Origin: Sediminispirochaeta bajacaliforniensis DSM 16054
GTDB lineage: Bacteria > Spirochaetota > Spirochaetia > DSM-16054 > Sediminispirochaetaceae
Direction: 5' to 3'
Assembly (NCBI RefSeq): GCF_000378205.1
Contig: NZ_KB899419.1
Span: 62,001 to 126,000 of the forward strand
Length of the DNA stretch: 64,000 bases
Part shown: piece after piece, positions 1-8,404 of the stretch
Layout of the letters: each line of letters begins with the position of its first letter
How positions within the stretch are numbered: the stretch's first letter is position 1
Notes under the pieces: generated by a model
Told to the model about the DNA's origin: nothing
What the model saw: the letters and a program-made list of their open reading frames with translations, nothing else
Databases searched by the model: none
Made by a program: the position numbers and the translations under genes

Positions 1-1
1 A

Positions 2-424
2 GAATGGGTGGTCGAGCCTGTTTATGATAATCTTCCGAATGCTGTCTGGGGCATGACAAAGAAAGGGGATGCACTCCTTAAAAATGTAGCTGTGGGGCTT
101 CGTCTTTATCCGAAGGAACATCAGACAAGCATATTCCCCAAAACGGGCTTTATCGATCTAAACCGGTTATCCGTATATTCGTGCATTGAAAGGACATTTA
201 CCTTCAACCCCACATGGCAACTGCCACCTTACAGCCAGGAAGATGCCATTGAAGAATTTTCCGGGACAGTCATGAAGGATGAGATAAAACATAAAAGGCA
301 TGGATGGATTGAAGGCCTCAATGCGGCCGGTTTTGATTTCGATTTTACGGTTGATCTGTCAAAAATGGCGGAAGAAGCGGATAACATATTTTCCGAGGAA
401 ATGATACTGGGGGTATTGCTGTGA
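2..424 (+). CDS. Unrecognised protein, 3' part only (accessory locus gene 1)
   Basis: The reading frame is open to the left window edge (codons before position 8 read Glu-Trp), so this is the C-terminal ~141 residues of a longer protein. I do not recognise it. The visible part is soluble, rich in aromatic residues, and ends in an acidic helix-like stretch. The stop overlaps the GTG start of the next gene by four bases (GTGA), which indicates an operon with translational coupling. It is the first visible member of the accessory operon that continues to 11,532. Its function cannot be judged from this fragment. Confidence 0.65.
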   Translation, partial: EWVVEPVYDNLPNAVWGMTKKGDALLKNVAVGLRLYPKEHQTSIFPKTGFIDLNRLSVYSCIERTFTFNPTWQLPPYSQEDAIEEFSGTVMKDEIKHKRHGWIEGLNAAGFDFDFTVDLSKMAEEADNIFSEEMILGVLL

Positions 425-1707
425 GTGACAAAAACGAATGCTTTAAAATGATGAAGGCATATCTTCCACCCCTGAAAAACGGAGAGTATACCGTTGAGGC
501 TATACAGAATGTGACAGCTCCAGAATCTGACTCCTATCATGCGCAAATGGATTTTTGTGTAAAAGGAGCCCATTTTTCCGTTCCCGAGGAAGAAATACAT
601 TCCCTTTATCCTCATGTAAACGCATGCGGAAACTATGGAACTTCAATGGCGCATATAACATTCAAAAATAAAAGCTATCCCTGGGAGATGTCGGAACGGC
701 CATGGTTCGCGCTCATCTGCCTTTCAGATGACGAGTTCGAATCAGAGCAGGAAATTGCCATCAAGGATTTGTTCAACTGTCCCAACGATACATTTTATCC
801 GCTTAAAAGCATGCCGGCTTGTACGGAAAAACCGGAAGACGGCTGCACGATTCTGGATTTGCCCGCTGATCTCTATGAGGCTGTTATGCCCAGAGAAAGT
901 GAAGCAGAACTTCTTGCCCATGTAAAAATAGTTGATCTCTATGATACGTCAGATGACCTTGTATCTCATGACGGATATTTTTCAGTGATTGTTTCCAATC
1001 GTTTCATTCCGTCAGGAAAAGAGGATTTCAAAAAAAACACCATGCATCTTGTTTCACTGGAAGGCTATGACGGATATCTTCCGGAAGGGGCAAGGTATTC
1101 AGCGCTAAAGCCCTATGCAAAGATACGCCTTGTGTCATTGTACAGCTGGAGTGTTTTTTCCACGGAAAAGGGGGATGCGGATTTTTGCAATATCATTACC
1201 AGTATCCAGAGTGGACCGCTTGCCCTGTCTGCGACCGAACTCCTGAAGCGTGGAAAGATTCCTCTTTATCATGTAACAAGAACAGGTGAGAAGACGGTTT
1301 CCTTATATCGCGGGCCGCTGATCCCGTATCCGGCAAAAAAGACGGAACAAATAACAAAACAAACAGCGGACGGCTGGATTATCTATGATCCGGAACACGG
1401 TATTATGGATTTGTCGTATGCCGCAGCCTGGCAATTAGGCCGTCTTTTGATTCTGAAAAACAAGGCTATGGCGGCCGCGCTTCTTGCATGGAAAAAGCAG
1501 GGTATGCGGCAATTCCATATAGAGGCAAACAAGATAGTCTTTCAAAATAAAATGCGTCTCGGTTTGAAGGCGGAACAGGGTGATATTGTTGATTATTGCG
1601 CGCACAAGCTTTTCAAACAGTTGCTGGAAGATGAACTGGTTGCGCCGTTGTCAACAGCCAGCGGATCGCCCAAAACTGATGTAAGAGAGAGTAAAGAAGG
1701 AAAGTAA
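421..1707 (+). CDS. Conserved protein of unknown function, 428 aa (accessory locus gene 2)
   Basis: The GTG start at 421 overlaps the stop of gene 1. The product is a soluble 428-residue protein without a signal peptide or membrane segment. I cannot name a family. Two stretches look strongly conserved in character: RTGEKTVSLYRGPLIPYP (about residues 290-307) and LSYAAAWQLGRLL (about 342-354). From memory, unverified, similarly patterned proteins occur as hypotheticals in large loci of actinobacteria and myxobacteria, so this is probably a widespread but uncharacterised family. The ending is charged and rich in Ser/Thr. It is cotranscribed with the neighbours (2-base gap to the next gene). No catalytic motif is evident. 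Confidence 0.8.
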   Translation: MSDKNECFKMMKAYLPPLKNGEYTVEAIQNVTAPESDSYHAQMDFCVKGAHFSVPEEEIHSLYPHVNACGNYGTSMAHITFKNKSYPWEMSERPWFALICLSDDEFESEQEIAIKDLFNCPNDTFYPLKSMPACTEKPEDGCTILDLPADLYEAVMPRESEAELLAHVKIVDLYDTSDDLVSHDGYFSVIVSNRFIPSGKEDFKKNTMHLVSLEGYDGYLPEGARYSALKPYAKIRLVSLYSWSVFSTEKGDADFCNIITSIQSGPLALSATELLKRGKIPLYHVTRTGEKTVSLYRGPLIPYPAKKTEQITKQTADGWIIYDPEHGIMDLSYAAAWQLGRLLILKNKAMAAALLAWKKQGMRQFHIEANKIVFQNKMRLGLKAEQGDIVDYCAHKLFKQLLEDELVAPLSTASGSPKTDVRESKEGK

Positions 1708-1709
1708 AC

Positions 1710-2570
1710 ATGAAAAGCTGGAGATCTGAAAAATCAGCGTTCAAAATTTCTGAAGTCACTGATACTACCTCTCTGCCAATTCCTGAGCAGCTTAGTAACT
1801 GGCTGGGAGAGCTTATTTTACTTGGAGAAGTCCCGCTGGCCTATCTGGTCTCAGACGAGAGAGAGCTGCCGATGGAATCTATACGTTTTTTTGTTGTTGA
1901 TCCACTGTGGACACAGGCGCTGGTTGAGGGAGCGACCAGTATCGGCATCTCGACAAAGGATGAGGCCCTTTACTCCGCTAAAAATCTGCCACGTCAGTAT
2001 ATGAATGCAAAAAAAAGTATCCGTATACCACGGTTTTCAAAGATGCACCCGAATCATAGACGTAAAAATGTACCGCTGACGGCAGACAGTAATTCGGTGC
2101 TGTCCGGATTTTTTATGCGATCTGATCTGGTTTCAAACTGGAAAGGAATTGAGGTAAAGGGATTTTATGAAGATGCGCCAAGGGACATTCTTCGGATGGA
2201 AAAACTTTCGGACAAGCTGCTTATCTGCATTTTTGAAGGAGAAATTGATGTGGTAAAAATGTATGAACCAAAAGAGGCCCTGCATTTTGGCACCAGGGGC
2301 CTGGACCGAAAAATGGATATACGAAGAGTTGACGAAGGACATGAAGGTGAACCTTTATACCAGGCCGGGACAAAGAAAAAAGTAAGCCTAACCGTACCAA
2401 CGGAGAGCAACGGAAGAGTCAGAATATCGGAACTAAGGAAATCTTTGGCAAAGGCTCTTGATATAGACGCAAACACTATCGAATCTCCCCAGCTGGCTTT
2501 GGAAATGCTTTCAGTAGCCGGAGAATGTGAATTTAAATATGGAGGGAATTCCAATAACTATAAACTTTGA
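1710..2570 (+). CDS. Conserved protein of unknown function, 286 aa (accessory locus gene 3)
   Basis: ATG start at 1710 behind an AAGGAAAG ribosome site. No signal peptide. Near the N-terminus is the pattern PIPEQLSNWLGELILLGEVP, then ESIRFFVVDPLWTQALVEGA (about residues 56-75). A middle segment reads SGFFMRSDLVSNWKGIEVKG (about 131-150), followed by a hydrophobic LLICIFEG. I have seen this combination in unannotated proteins of other phyla but cannot attach a function or a Pfam name. The gene lies two bases after gene 2 and its stop region overlaps the possible upstream TTG of gene 4. A structural or scaffold role is a guess based only on the lack of enzyme motifs. Confidence 0.8.
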   Translation: MKSWRSEKSAFKISEVTDTTSLPIPEQLSNWLGELILLGEVPLAYLVSDERELPMESIRFFVVDPLWTQALVEGATSIGISTKDEALYSAKNLPRQYMNAKKSIRIPRFSKMHPNHRRKNVPLTADSNSVLSGFFMRSDLVSNWKGIEVKGFYEDAPRDILRMEKLSDKLLICIFEGEIDVVKMYEPKEALHFGTRGLDRKMDIRRVDEGHEGEPLYQAGTKKKVSLTVPTESNGRVRISELRKSLAKALDIDANTIESPQLALEMLSVAGECEFKYGGNSNNYKL

Positions 2571-2602
2571 AAGTTGTGGTTATAAAACATAAGGAAAATG
2601 AA

Positions 2603-5600
2603 ATGAGTATTCTGTTTGTCCCCATGGCAATAGAGGCTTATATGACAAATAACGAAAACAGCAAGCAAAAAGAGATAGCTTCCATTGCACCGGATTATAC
2701 AAAACTGAAAAATAAAACTCAGCTGGGCGGAAAACTGGAGCCCAGGGCATTTGAGACTTCCGTTCCGCTGGAAGCCGGCGTTCATTTGCATTTTATTCTT
2801 CCCGATGCTTTGACTCATGCCGTTACTCTGGAAGAGGGAAGTTTGAAGTATCCGCGTGTACCCAACCGCTGGCTGGTTACAAGGCTTTTCACAGGCAGTA
2901 AGATACAAAGTAAAAGCTGGATAGTTGAAAGCGACTATCTGGGGCTTGATAATAAAAACAGTGTAACAGTTCCTTTCTTATCGGATAAGGATTTTCCCTA
3001 TCGATTCATTGGCCGCTCTTACCCCACAGAGGAATCGCCCGCAGCAGGAGACACGTATCTTGAAGAACTGACGGCCATCGGGCCTGGAGATTCAAGTTTT
3101 GCAGCATACTATCCGAGTTGCCGCACTGTTTTCGGCTTTCATGACAAGCTGGAAGACGTTGCTTCCGGTGACCTGACCTATTTTGTAATGGGATATTATG
3201 CGGATGAAAAAAATGACCCTTTATATCACCTCAGCGAGGGGGAATACAATCAATATGTGACGGAGAATTGCTGGTCCGTGTCAGGACCTCAGGCTGAGAA
3301 GATGATCTGTCATGGCATGGTCCACACAGTGCCGTGGCGGGGAGTAAAGGCTGAGTATCCTTCGAACACACCGACAGGTGAAATTAATATAGCGATAGGA
3401 AATACTTCCGTTGAGGCATTGTCCTCCCTGATAGCAAACCAGTTGTGCGATGAGAAAAAGGATGTTCTGGAGCGTTTTTTGACAATGATGCAATATGACT
3501 TGTTACATTATTCTGAAGGCATTGATGCTGTGGCAGAGGTTGAAAACCACATTCATGCCAAAGAATTTGAGCCGGAAGAAGGGGGATCCCTATGGCATAT
3601 TCGCCTGAAGGGCACGGATAATGATGAATCTGGGCCGAAAGTGAGAATCCCAAAGGGTACAGGCACACAACTTACCCTGCTTAACAAGGCCCAGGCCGAT
3701 TATGACGGTCTTTGTTATGCGCTCCAATCAGAAAGACAGCGCTTGTTCAGCAGCTGGCAGCGATATGTAAGAAGGATTGAAGAGCCTCCGGCTCCATGGG
3801 AAAAAACAACGCCCTCAAAAGAAGACATTGAAAAAGAAATCAGGCGTTTATGCGATACCATTGACAAGCTAAAAAGCAATATTGAGGACGCTGAGCATGA
3901 TGTAAAAAAAGCTGAAAAGGCACTTGAAGACATTATTGCACCGGTAAAGGACAGAATAATTCTGGAAAAAGCGGTTAGGGAGCCGTTTTATCATGCAAAG
4001 CCTCCTGTCTTATTATTCGGTGGCGCCGGTATCAGCCGTCAGTATGCCTATGGTGAAGACGGACGCTTTGCAAAAGACGGCACGCTCTTGTGCAGAACAT
4101 CTTTGATTGAGGGCCTGGACGGAACGGACCTGTGTCTGGAGGAAAAGGATATTTTATCGTATTGCGATATATCAGAAAATTTACCCCCGGAATATAAGGA
4201 CCTCTTTTGCGAAGTCGTCTGCCTAAGTCCTGATCTATTGGCCGAGATTGAGAAAAAAAAAGGCGTACAAGAGTTGAACGCCAGGGGGCTGGCGCCTTCA
4301 CCCATTGGATATGCCCCATGGCGGCAGCCCTGGATTTCACTGTTTATGGAATGGAGTATGATATGGTCGCCTACAAGAACCTCAATCCAGCCTGAGAACT
4401 CTTTTAATGGGTGGCAGTTTTCCGATATGGACTATGAATATTCAGGTAATCCTCCGACACCGGAAACTAGCTATACCGGACGAACGATCCTGACTCCTCA
4501 TTCGACTTTGCTCCTTGAGTACGTGTTTAAAAAGAATATAGAGCGTTATAAATCAGATGAACAACTGTACAAAAAGCTGAAAGAAACAGTCGAAAAGACC
4601 AAAGATCTGGCGATTTTGTCACAACAATTAAGCGGATTATGGACACAGTTCCTCTCTCTGGAGGAAACCTTACAGCTGCCTATTATTGAAAAAGATGATG
4701 ACGCTGACGTTACCAGAGAGATTATTCCCAGGATGGAAGATGCATTGCCTATGACGCTTGCCTTCGATATTCCATTCTATCCGATAAGGGCTGGGTTTTT
4801 ACGGGTAAATAATGTGAATATTGTCAATTCTTTCGGTATTCGCCAGCGTGTCGCCTCAACCCTCAAAAAAACCTTCTTCTCCGAAGAATTGCTTCATGAT
4901 ATTGAAGGTAAGGGGATGTTTCCTCCCCGTTTTATCCAGGGGGCCAGGCTCAATTTTGACTGGATTAGCAGTGATGATCCTGATATTGTCAGCTGTATCG
5001 ATCCTTCAACCTCGCCGGTATGTTGCTTTCTATATCCTGATTTTCTGAATCATGCCCTGTCGGTATATGAATCGAACGGTCTGTTTAAGGGAAGATTAAA
5101 ACTGGTATACCGCGAATCACTTCCAGAGGTTCGCTGGGGCAGCGCTCCGGGAGAAGCGTCCGATTTTGAAAGTGTATCGTTTCAATGTGAACACACGAGA
5201 AAGTTTTTAAAGGCGCTGCTTCAGTATAACGACAACAAAGACCCTGCCTTTTACGGGTTCATGTATGTTATTGAAAAGAAGATGGCGGCAATCTGTACAT
5301 ACAGTGATTGCCAGGATATTTTTGCCTTATGGAGCCGCCCGCTGGTGCTGGCAAGAGCGAGACTGTCACTGGATATATTGGGAGAACCAGCATATTCCGA
5401 AAAATCCGAAGATTTCGGAAAGAAACAGAGCTACGGTTATGAAAAAACAGAAGTCCCAATTTTTATTGGCGATAGTTCATGTTCAAGGGATGGGGCATTG
5501 GGATTTTTCCCTGATTCGGAAGATCCGTATAAAACGATGCATTGCATATACAAAACTGAAAAAATACCAGTTGCAACCGATTATTTAAACTATGATTCCG

Positions 5601-5962
5601 GGCTTTGTGTATCACCTGCAAGGAATTCGGATACATGTTTTTCACTTCTTATGGAAGCCGGATCTGAAGCGGTCTTTAGATCCGGAATACTTCCGTCATG
5701 TAAACGAAGCATTTTGCCTGAGCATGTAGAAAAGGTCCTTTCAACACTGGATTTCTCATTTGAGGTTACTCCGATCATCACTGATATGGATACTATTCGT
5801 TTGCCTCTTTTTTCAAAAGAAAATACAAGCTGGACATGGTATCGGCGGGAACAAGAGGCTTATTCTGATGCAGGCCCTGTCAGCGAACCAAGGAATGTAT
5901 TTGCAGACACAAATCCGGTGTATCTCGAAGGATTTTTAAAGCGAAGGGAGCAGGAAAAATGA
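2603..5962 (+). CDS. Large protein of unknown function, ~1,119 aa, with coiled coils (accessory locus gene 4)
   Basis: I prefer the ATG at 2603 over an upstream TTG at 2567 because AAGGAAAA sits just before it. The large soluble protein starts MSILFVPMAIEAYM and has no signal peptide. Notable stretches are LHFILPDALTHA (about residue 62), VPNRWLVTR (about 87), a predicted heptad helix at about 404-450 rich in Lys and Glu, a short LLFGGAG motif (about 468) and a second helical segment at about 650-680. A Trp/Pro-rich section (about 575-640) includes GRTILTPHSTLLLEY. No nuclease, protease or nucleotide-binding motif is convincing. The stop overlaps the next start by four bases. It is the largest member of the locus and likely its scaffold or main structural component, which is inference. 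Confidence 0.8.
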   Translation: MSILFVPMAIEAYMTNNENSKQKEIASIAPDYTKLKNKTQLGGKLEPRAFETSVPLEAGVHLHFILPDALTHAVTLEEGSLKYPRVPNRWLVTRLFTGSKIQSKSWIVESDYLGLDNKNSVTVPFLSDKDFPYRFIGRSYPTEESPAAGDTYLEELTAIGPGDSSFAAYYPSCRTVFGFHDKLEDVASGDLTYFVMGYYADEKNDPLYHLSEGEYNQYVTENCWSVSGPQAEKMICHGMVHTVPWRGVKAEYPSNTPTGEINIAIGNTSVEALSSLIANQLCDEKKDVLERFLTMMQYDLLHYSEGIDAVAEVENHIHAKEFEPEEGGSLWHIRLKGTDNDESGPKVRIPKGTGTQLTLLNKAQADYDGLCYALQSERQRLFSSWQRYVRRIEEPPAPWEKTTPSKEDIEKEIRRLCDTIDKLKSNIEDAEHDVKKAEKALEDIIAPVKDRIILEKAVREPFYHAKPPVLLFGGAGISRQYAYGEDGRFAKDGTLLCRTSLIEGLDGTDLCLEEKDILSYCDISENLPPEYKDLFCEVVCLSPDLLAEIEKKKGVQELNARGLAPSPIGYAPWRQPWISLFMEWSMIWSPTRTSIQPENSFNGWQFSDMDYEYSGNPPTPETSYTGRTILTPHSTLLLEYVFKKNIERYKSDEQLYKKLKETVEKTKDLAILSQQLSGLWTQFLSLEETLQLPIIEKDDDADVTREIIPRMEDALPMTLAFDIPFYPIRAGFLRVNNVNIVNSFGIRQRVASTLKKTFFSEELLHDIEGKGMFPPRFIQGARLNFDWISSDDPDIVSCIDPSTSPVCCFLYPDFLNHALSVYESNGLFKGRLKLVYRESLPEVRWGSAPGEASDFESVSFQCEHTRKFLKALLQYNDNKDPAFYGFMYVIEKKMAAICTYSDCQDIFALWSRPLVLARARLSLDILGEPAYSEKSEDFGKKQSYGYEKTEVPIFIGDSSCSRDGALGFFPDSEDPYKTMHCIYKTEKIPVATDYLNYDSGLCVSPARNSDTCFSLLMEAGSEAVFRSGILPSCKRSILPEHVEKVLSTLDFSFEVTPIITDMDTIRLPLFSKENTSWTWYRREQEAYSDAGPVSEPRNVFADTNPVYLEGFLKRREQEK

Positions 5963-7752
5963 GCGCTTCTGACTATATTATCAAATGCAGCATAACTCCT
6001 CCGCAGCTTGTATATATTCATGAAAGAACCTTAGACAATGAGTTCTGCATTGAGTTCGAAAAGGTTCCTGTGGCTTATGGCCATAATGACGCGGAAGCTA
6101 TTAAGGATACGAGTTTTATTAAGGAAGAACGATCGGGTGCGGCAATTTATATCAAACTTGGCCTGGGCGATGAAATCGATGACTTATGTACTGCCGAGCT
6201 TGCCGCACAGCTAAGTTTTACAACACTTGAGGGCGACGGCTGGGAAATGGAGTGGTCTGCCATAAATAAATGTTTTATTATTTATCCGCCGGATGATTTC
6301 AATTTTCCGGATTCATATCGCGCTTCTTTCAGAAGTAACGGATTTTACACAGAGGCAAAAGAGGGCGCTGCGACACTTGAAGCATATGTTGTAAATTTTC
6401 CTGATGTAAGCACAAAAATAGTGGCAGTAAACATCTACAAACGCTATCCGATTGCGTTTGACTATTTTAGGGCGGAACCAGAGCCTGTTGAGATTGGCGG
6501 TGAGACAACACTTTCATGGCGCGTGCTTAACGTAAAAAAGTGTTACATCGATGATATCGGCCAGGTTGATACCGAAGGTTCCATGAACGTGACCATTGAT
6601 TCCCCAAAGAACTTTCTTCTAAAGGCTGAAAACGATATGGGGATAACTGATCAGACTGAAAAGAAGGTTGGCTGCGTGAAGCCTTCCATTCAGTTCTCAG
6701 CGGATTCAACCTGGTATCATGAAGGAGAAGAGGTGACACTGCGCTGGGAGGGTACCTCTGCCGTGTCGGTACAGATTAGTCCGGCTCCTGGAGAAGTTCC
6801 TGTTTCTGGGAGCAAAAAGGTGGTCCCTCACTCGCCAACCTTTACGGCCACAGCCAGCGGCTTTGACGGATTTACCCCCTATGCGGCCATGGCCTCTTTG
6901 ACACTGAAAAAAACTCCCTGGAAATGTGAAGGCACGATAGCTGGCGTCGATTTGTCAAAGGACACCATGAATACTGGCAGGAGAATTTGGGAGTATAAGG
7001 GGAAAAGTTATGTATTTTGCAACCGAATTTTGTATGAAAGCGAGGATGTATTACATTGGCAGCAAACGGCGAAATTCGAACTGTATGATGGCATGATCCT
7101 CAAAAGCTGCGCAACCACAGTTGTCGGTGATACTTTTTTGGTGCTTGGCATAAAAAACAAGAACTCGACATTTGTTCAGTCGGCAACCTATGATTTTTCC
7201 CAAAGGAAATGGCAGATAACTGATGCCTTGCCGGATGGCGACGATACTGGCGGAATACTTTCAGGCATACATGATCAGCCTTATTATGCGCATCCCGAGG
7301 GGCCGATGGTTCTGTTTTATACCCCGGAGGAGATGATGGGGGGAAAATGGAATCTGGTTTTTTATCTTAAATACCCTGATGTGGATGCATGCGATATAAG
7401 CCCTTTACGGGAATATCTGTATGCAGGTCTGCATGACGGCCGGGAGCATCAGCTTGTGATAAGGCGTATCAAGCCTAAAGACAGGCAGTGGCTTGATGTA
7501 GGTCGGCTTGAGGTGGCAGACGATGAGTGGTTTTGCCTGGTCCCGACAAAGGGAAAACTTTTTCTGCTTACAGCAGAACAGATGCTCTGCGTGGATGATT
7601 TGGAATCTGTATCACCCTTTCATCCGGAACTGGATAAGGATTATCGCCCATGGACCGGAAGTAAAAACAACATGCCGTTTCTTGTAACAAAGAGCGGCGT
7701 TTTATGGTGTTTAAAAAATTATATTAAGGAAGGAAAAGATGAGTTACCCTGA
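5959..7752 (+). CDS. Protein with two Ig-like domains and a C-terminal propeller-like region (accessory locus gene 5)
   Basis: 597 residues, ATGA overlap with gene 4 and an AGGAAAA ribosome site. The N-terminal ~160 residues are unassigned. Two beta-sandwich repeats follow: the first centred on EPVEIGGETTLSWRV (about residues 174-188), the second on EGEEVTLRWEG (about 254-264). Both have the G-E-x-x-T-L-x-W pattern of bacterial Ig-like folds. The last ~270 residues contain repeated short beta segments such as YESEDVLHWQQ, typical of BNR/kelch-type propellers. No signal peptide is visible, so if the protein is exported it uses another route. Such domains usually bind proteins or sugars; here that is inference. 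The end overlaps gene 6 by 14 bases. Confidence 0.8.
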   Translation: MSASDYIIKCSITPPQLVYIHERTLDNEFCIEFEKVPVAYGHNDAEAIKDTSFIKEERSGAAIYIKLGLGDEIDDLCTAELAAQLSFTTLEGDGWEMEWSAINKCFIIYPPDDFNFPDSYRASFRSNGFYTEAKEGAATLEAYVVNFPDVSTKIVAVNIYKRYPIAFDYFRAEPEPVEIGGETTLSWRVLNVKKCYIDDIGQVDTEGSMNVTIDSPKNFLLKAENDMGITDQTEKKVGCVKPSIQFSADSTWYHEGEEVTLRWEGTSAVSVQISPAPGEVPVSGSKKVVPHSPTFTATASGFDGFTPYAAMASLTLKKTPWKCEGTIAGVDLSKDTMNTGRRIWEYKGKSYVFCNRILYESEDVLHWQQTAKFELYDGMILKSCATTVVGDTFLVLGIKNKNSTFVQSATYDFSQRKWQITDALPDGDDTGGILSGIHDQPYYAHPEGPMVLFYTPEEMMGGKWNLVFYLKYPDVDACDISPLREYLYAGLHDGREHQLVIRRIKPKDRQWLDVGRLEVADDEWFCLVPTKGKLFLLTAEQMLCVDDLESVSPFHPELDKDYRPWTGSKNNMPFLVTKSGVLWCLKNYIKEGKDELP

Positions 7753-8401
7753 TATCACTATTAGCAAAATGTGTCCGCTGATTATACAGGATGCTGATTA
7801 TTGCAGACAGTATGGCTGTGCCACACTGGAACGTGGAGGACGTATTGAAATCCTTGTGGATTGTTCTTTCGGAATAAAAAAACTGGTAAAGGAAGATGAT
7901 GGTGAGGTTAATGACAATCCCGATATCATTTTGAAGGGGTTTGACGGGAGTATTGGAAGCCCCGGTCAAAGCGGAGAAGACGGAGGCGCGGGAGCGAAAG
8001 CGGAAATCATTATAGACGATCTTCAGAGTTCGCTGAACGTGCATGTTTATGGTGGCGGCAGTGGAGGCCAGGGGGGCCGTGGAGGAGACGGTGGCTCCGG
8101 CGGAGACGGGGCTTACGGTGCTGACGGCGGCGATGGCGGAGACGGCGGAGACGGAGCATGCGGCGGGACCGGCGGCAGCGGAGGAGAGCTGATCATAAAA
8201 TATAAAACGAGCAACGCGAGTAAAATAACTGGAAAGGAATTAAGCTCATGTGGAGGAGAGGCCGGAAGAGCCGGTTCTGGCGGCGCCGGAGGCCATGGGG
8301 AACATGACGGACGGACCGGCAGAAAAGGGCGTAAAGGCGAGAACGGTCAGGACGGCGGCAGGGGAAAACTTACTATTATAAAAACAAAAGAGGAGGCATA
8401 G
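7739..8401 (+). CDS. Collagen-like Gly-X-Y repeat protein (accessory locus gene 6)
   Basis: 220 residues. The ATG at 7739 lies inside the end of gene 5 with AAGGAAGG eight bases upstream. The N-terminal ~65 residues (Cys at 11, 22, 27 and 41 or nearby) are unassigned. Glycine then recurs at every third residue in three blocks, about 67-86, 105-150 and 172-212, with triplets such as GGD, GGS, GAD, KGR and KGE. The blocks are separated by short beta-like strands (AEIIIDDLQ; GELIIKYKT). Unlike classical bacterial collagens it has very little proline, so a stable triple helix is uncertain; a polyglycine-II bundle is an alternative. The protein ends in a basic tail. It is probably a fibrous or spacer component. 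Confidence 0.85.
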   Translation: MSYPDITISKMCPLIIQDADYCRQYGCATLERGGRIEILVDCSFGIKKLVKEDDGEVNDNPDIILKGFDGSIGSPGQSGEDGGAGAKAEIIIDDLQSSLNVHVYGGGSGGQGGRGGDGGSGGDGAYGADGGDGGDGGDGACGGTGGSGGELIIKYKTSNASKITGKELSSCGGEAGRAGSGGAGGHGEHDGRTGRKGRKGENGQDGGRGKLTIIKTKEEA

Positions 8402-8404
8402 TGT

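Noticed and set aside
8040-8190. Short tandem GC-rich repeats that could be a CRISPR or satellite
   Set aside because: The period is nine bases or three, follows the Gly-X-Y codons of an intact gene, and has no constant repeat/spacer pattern.
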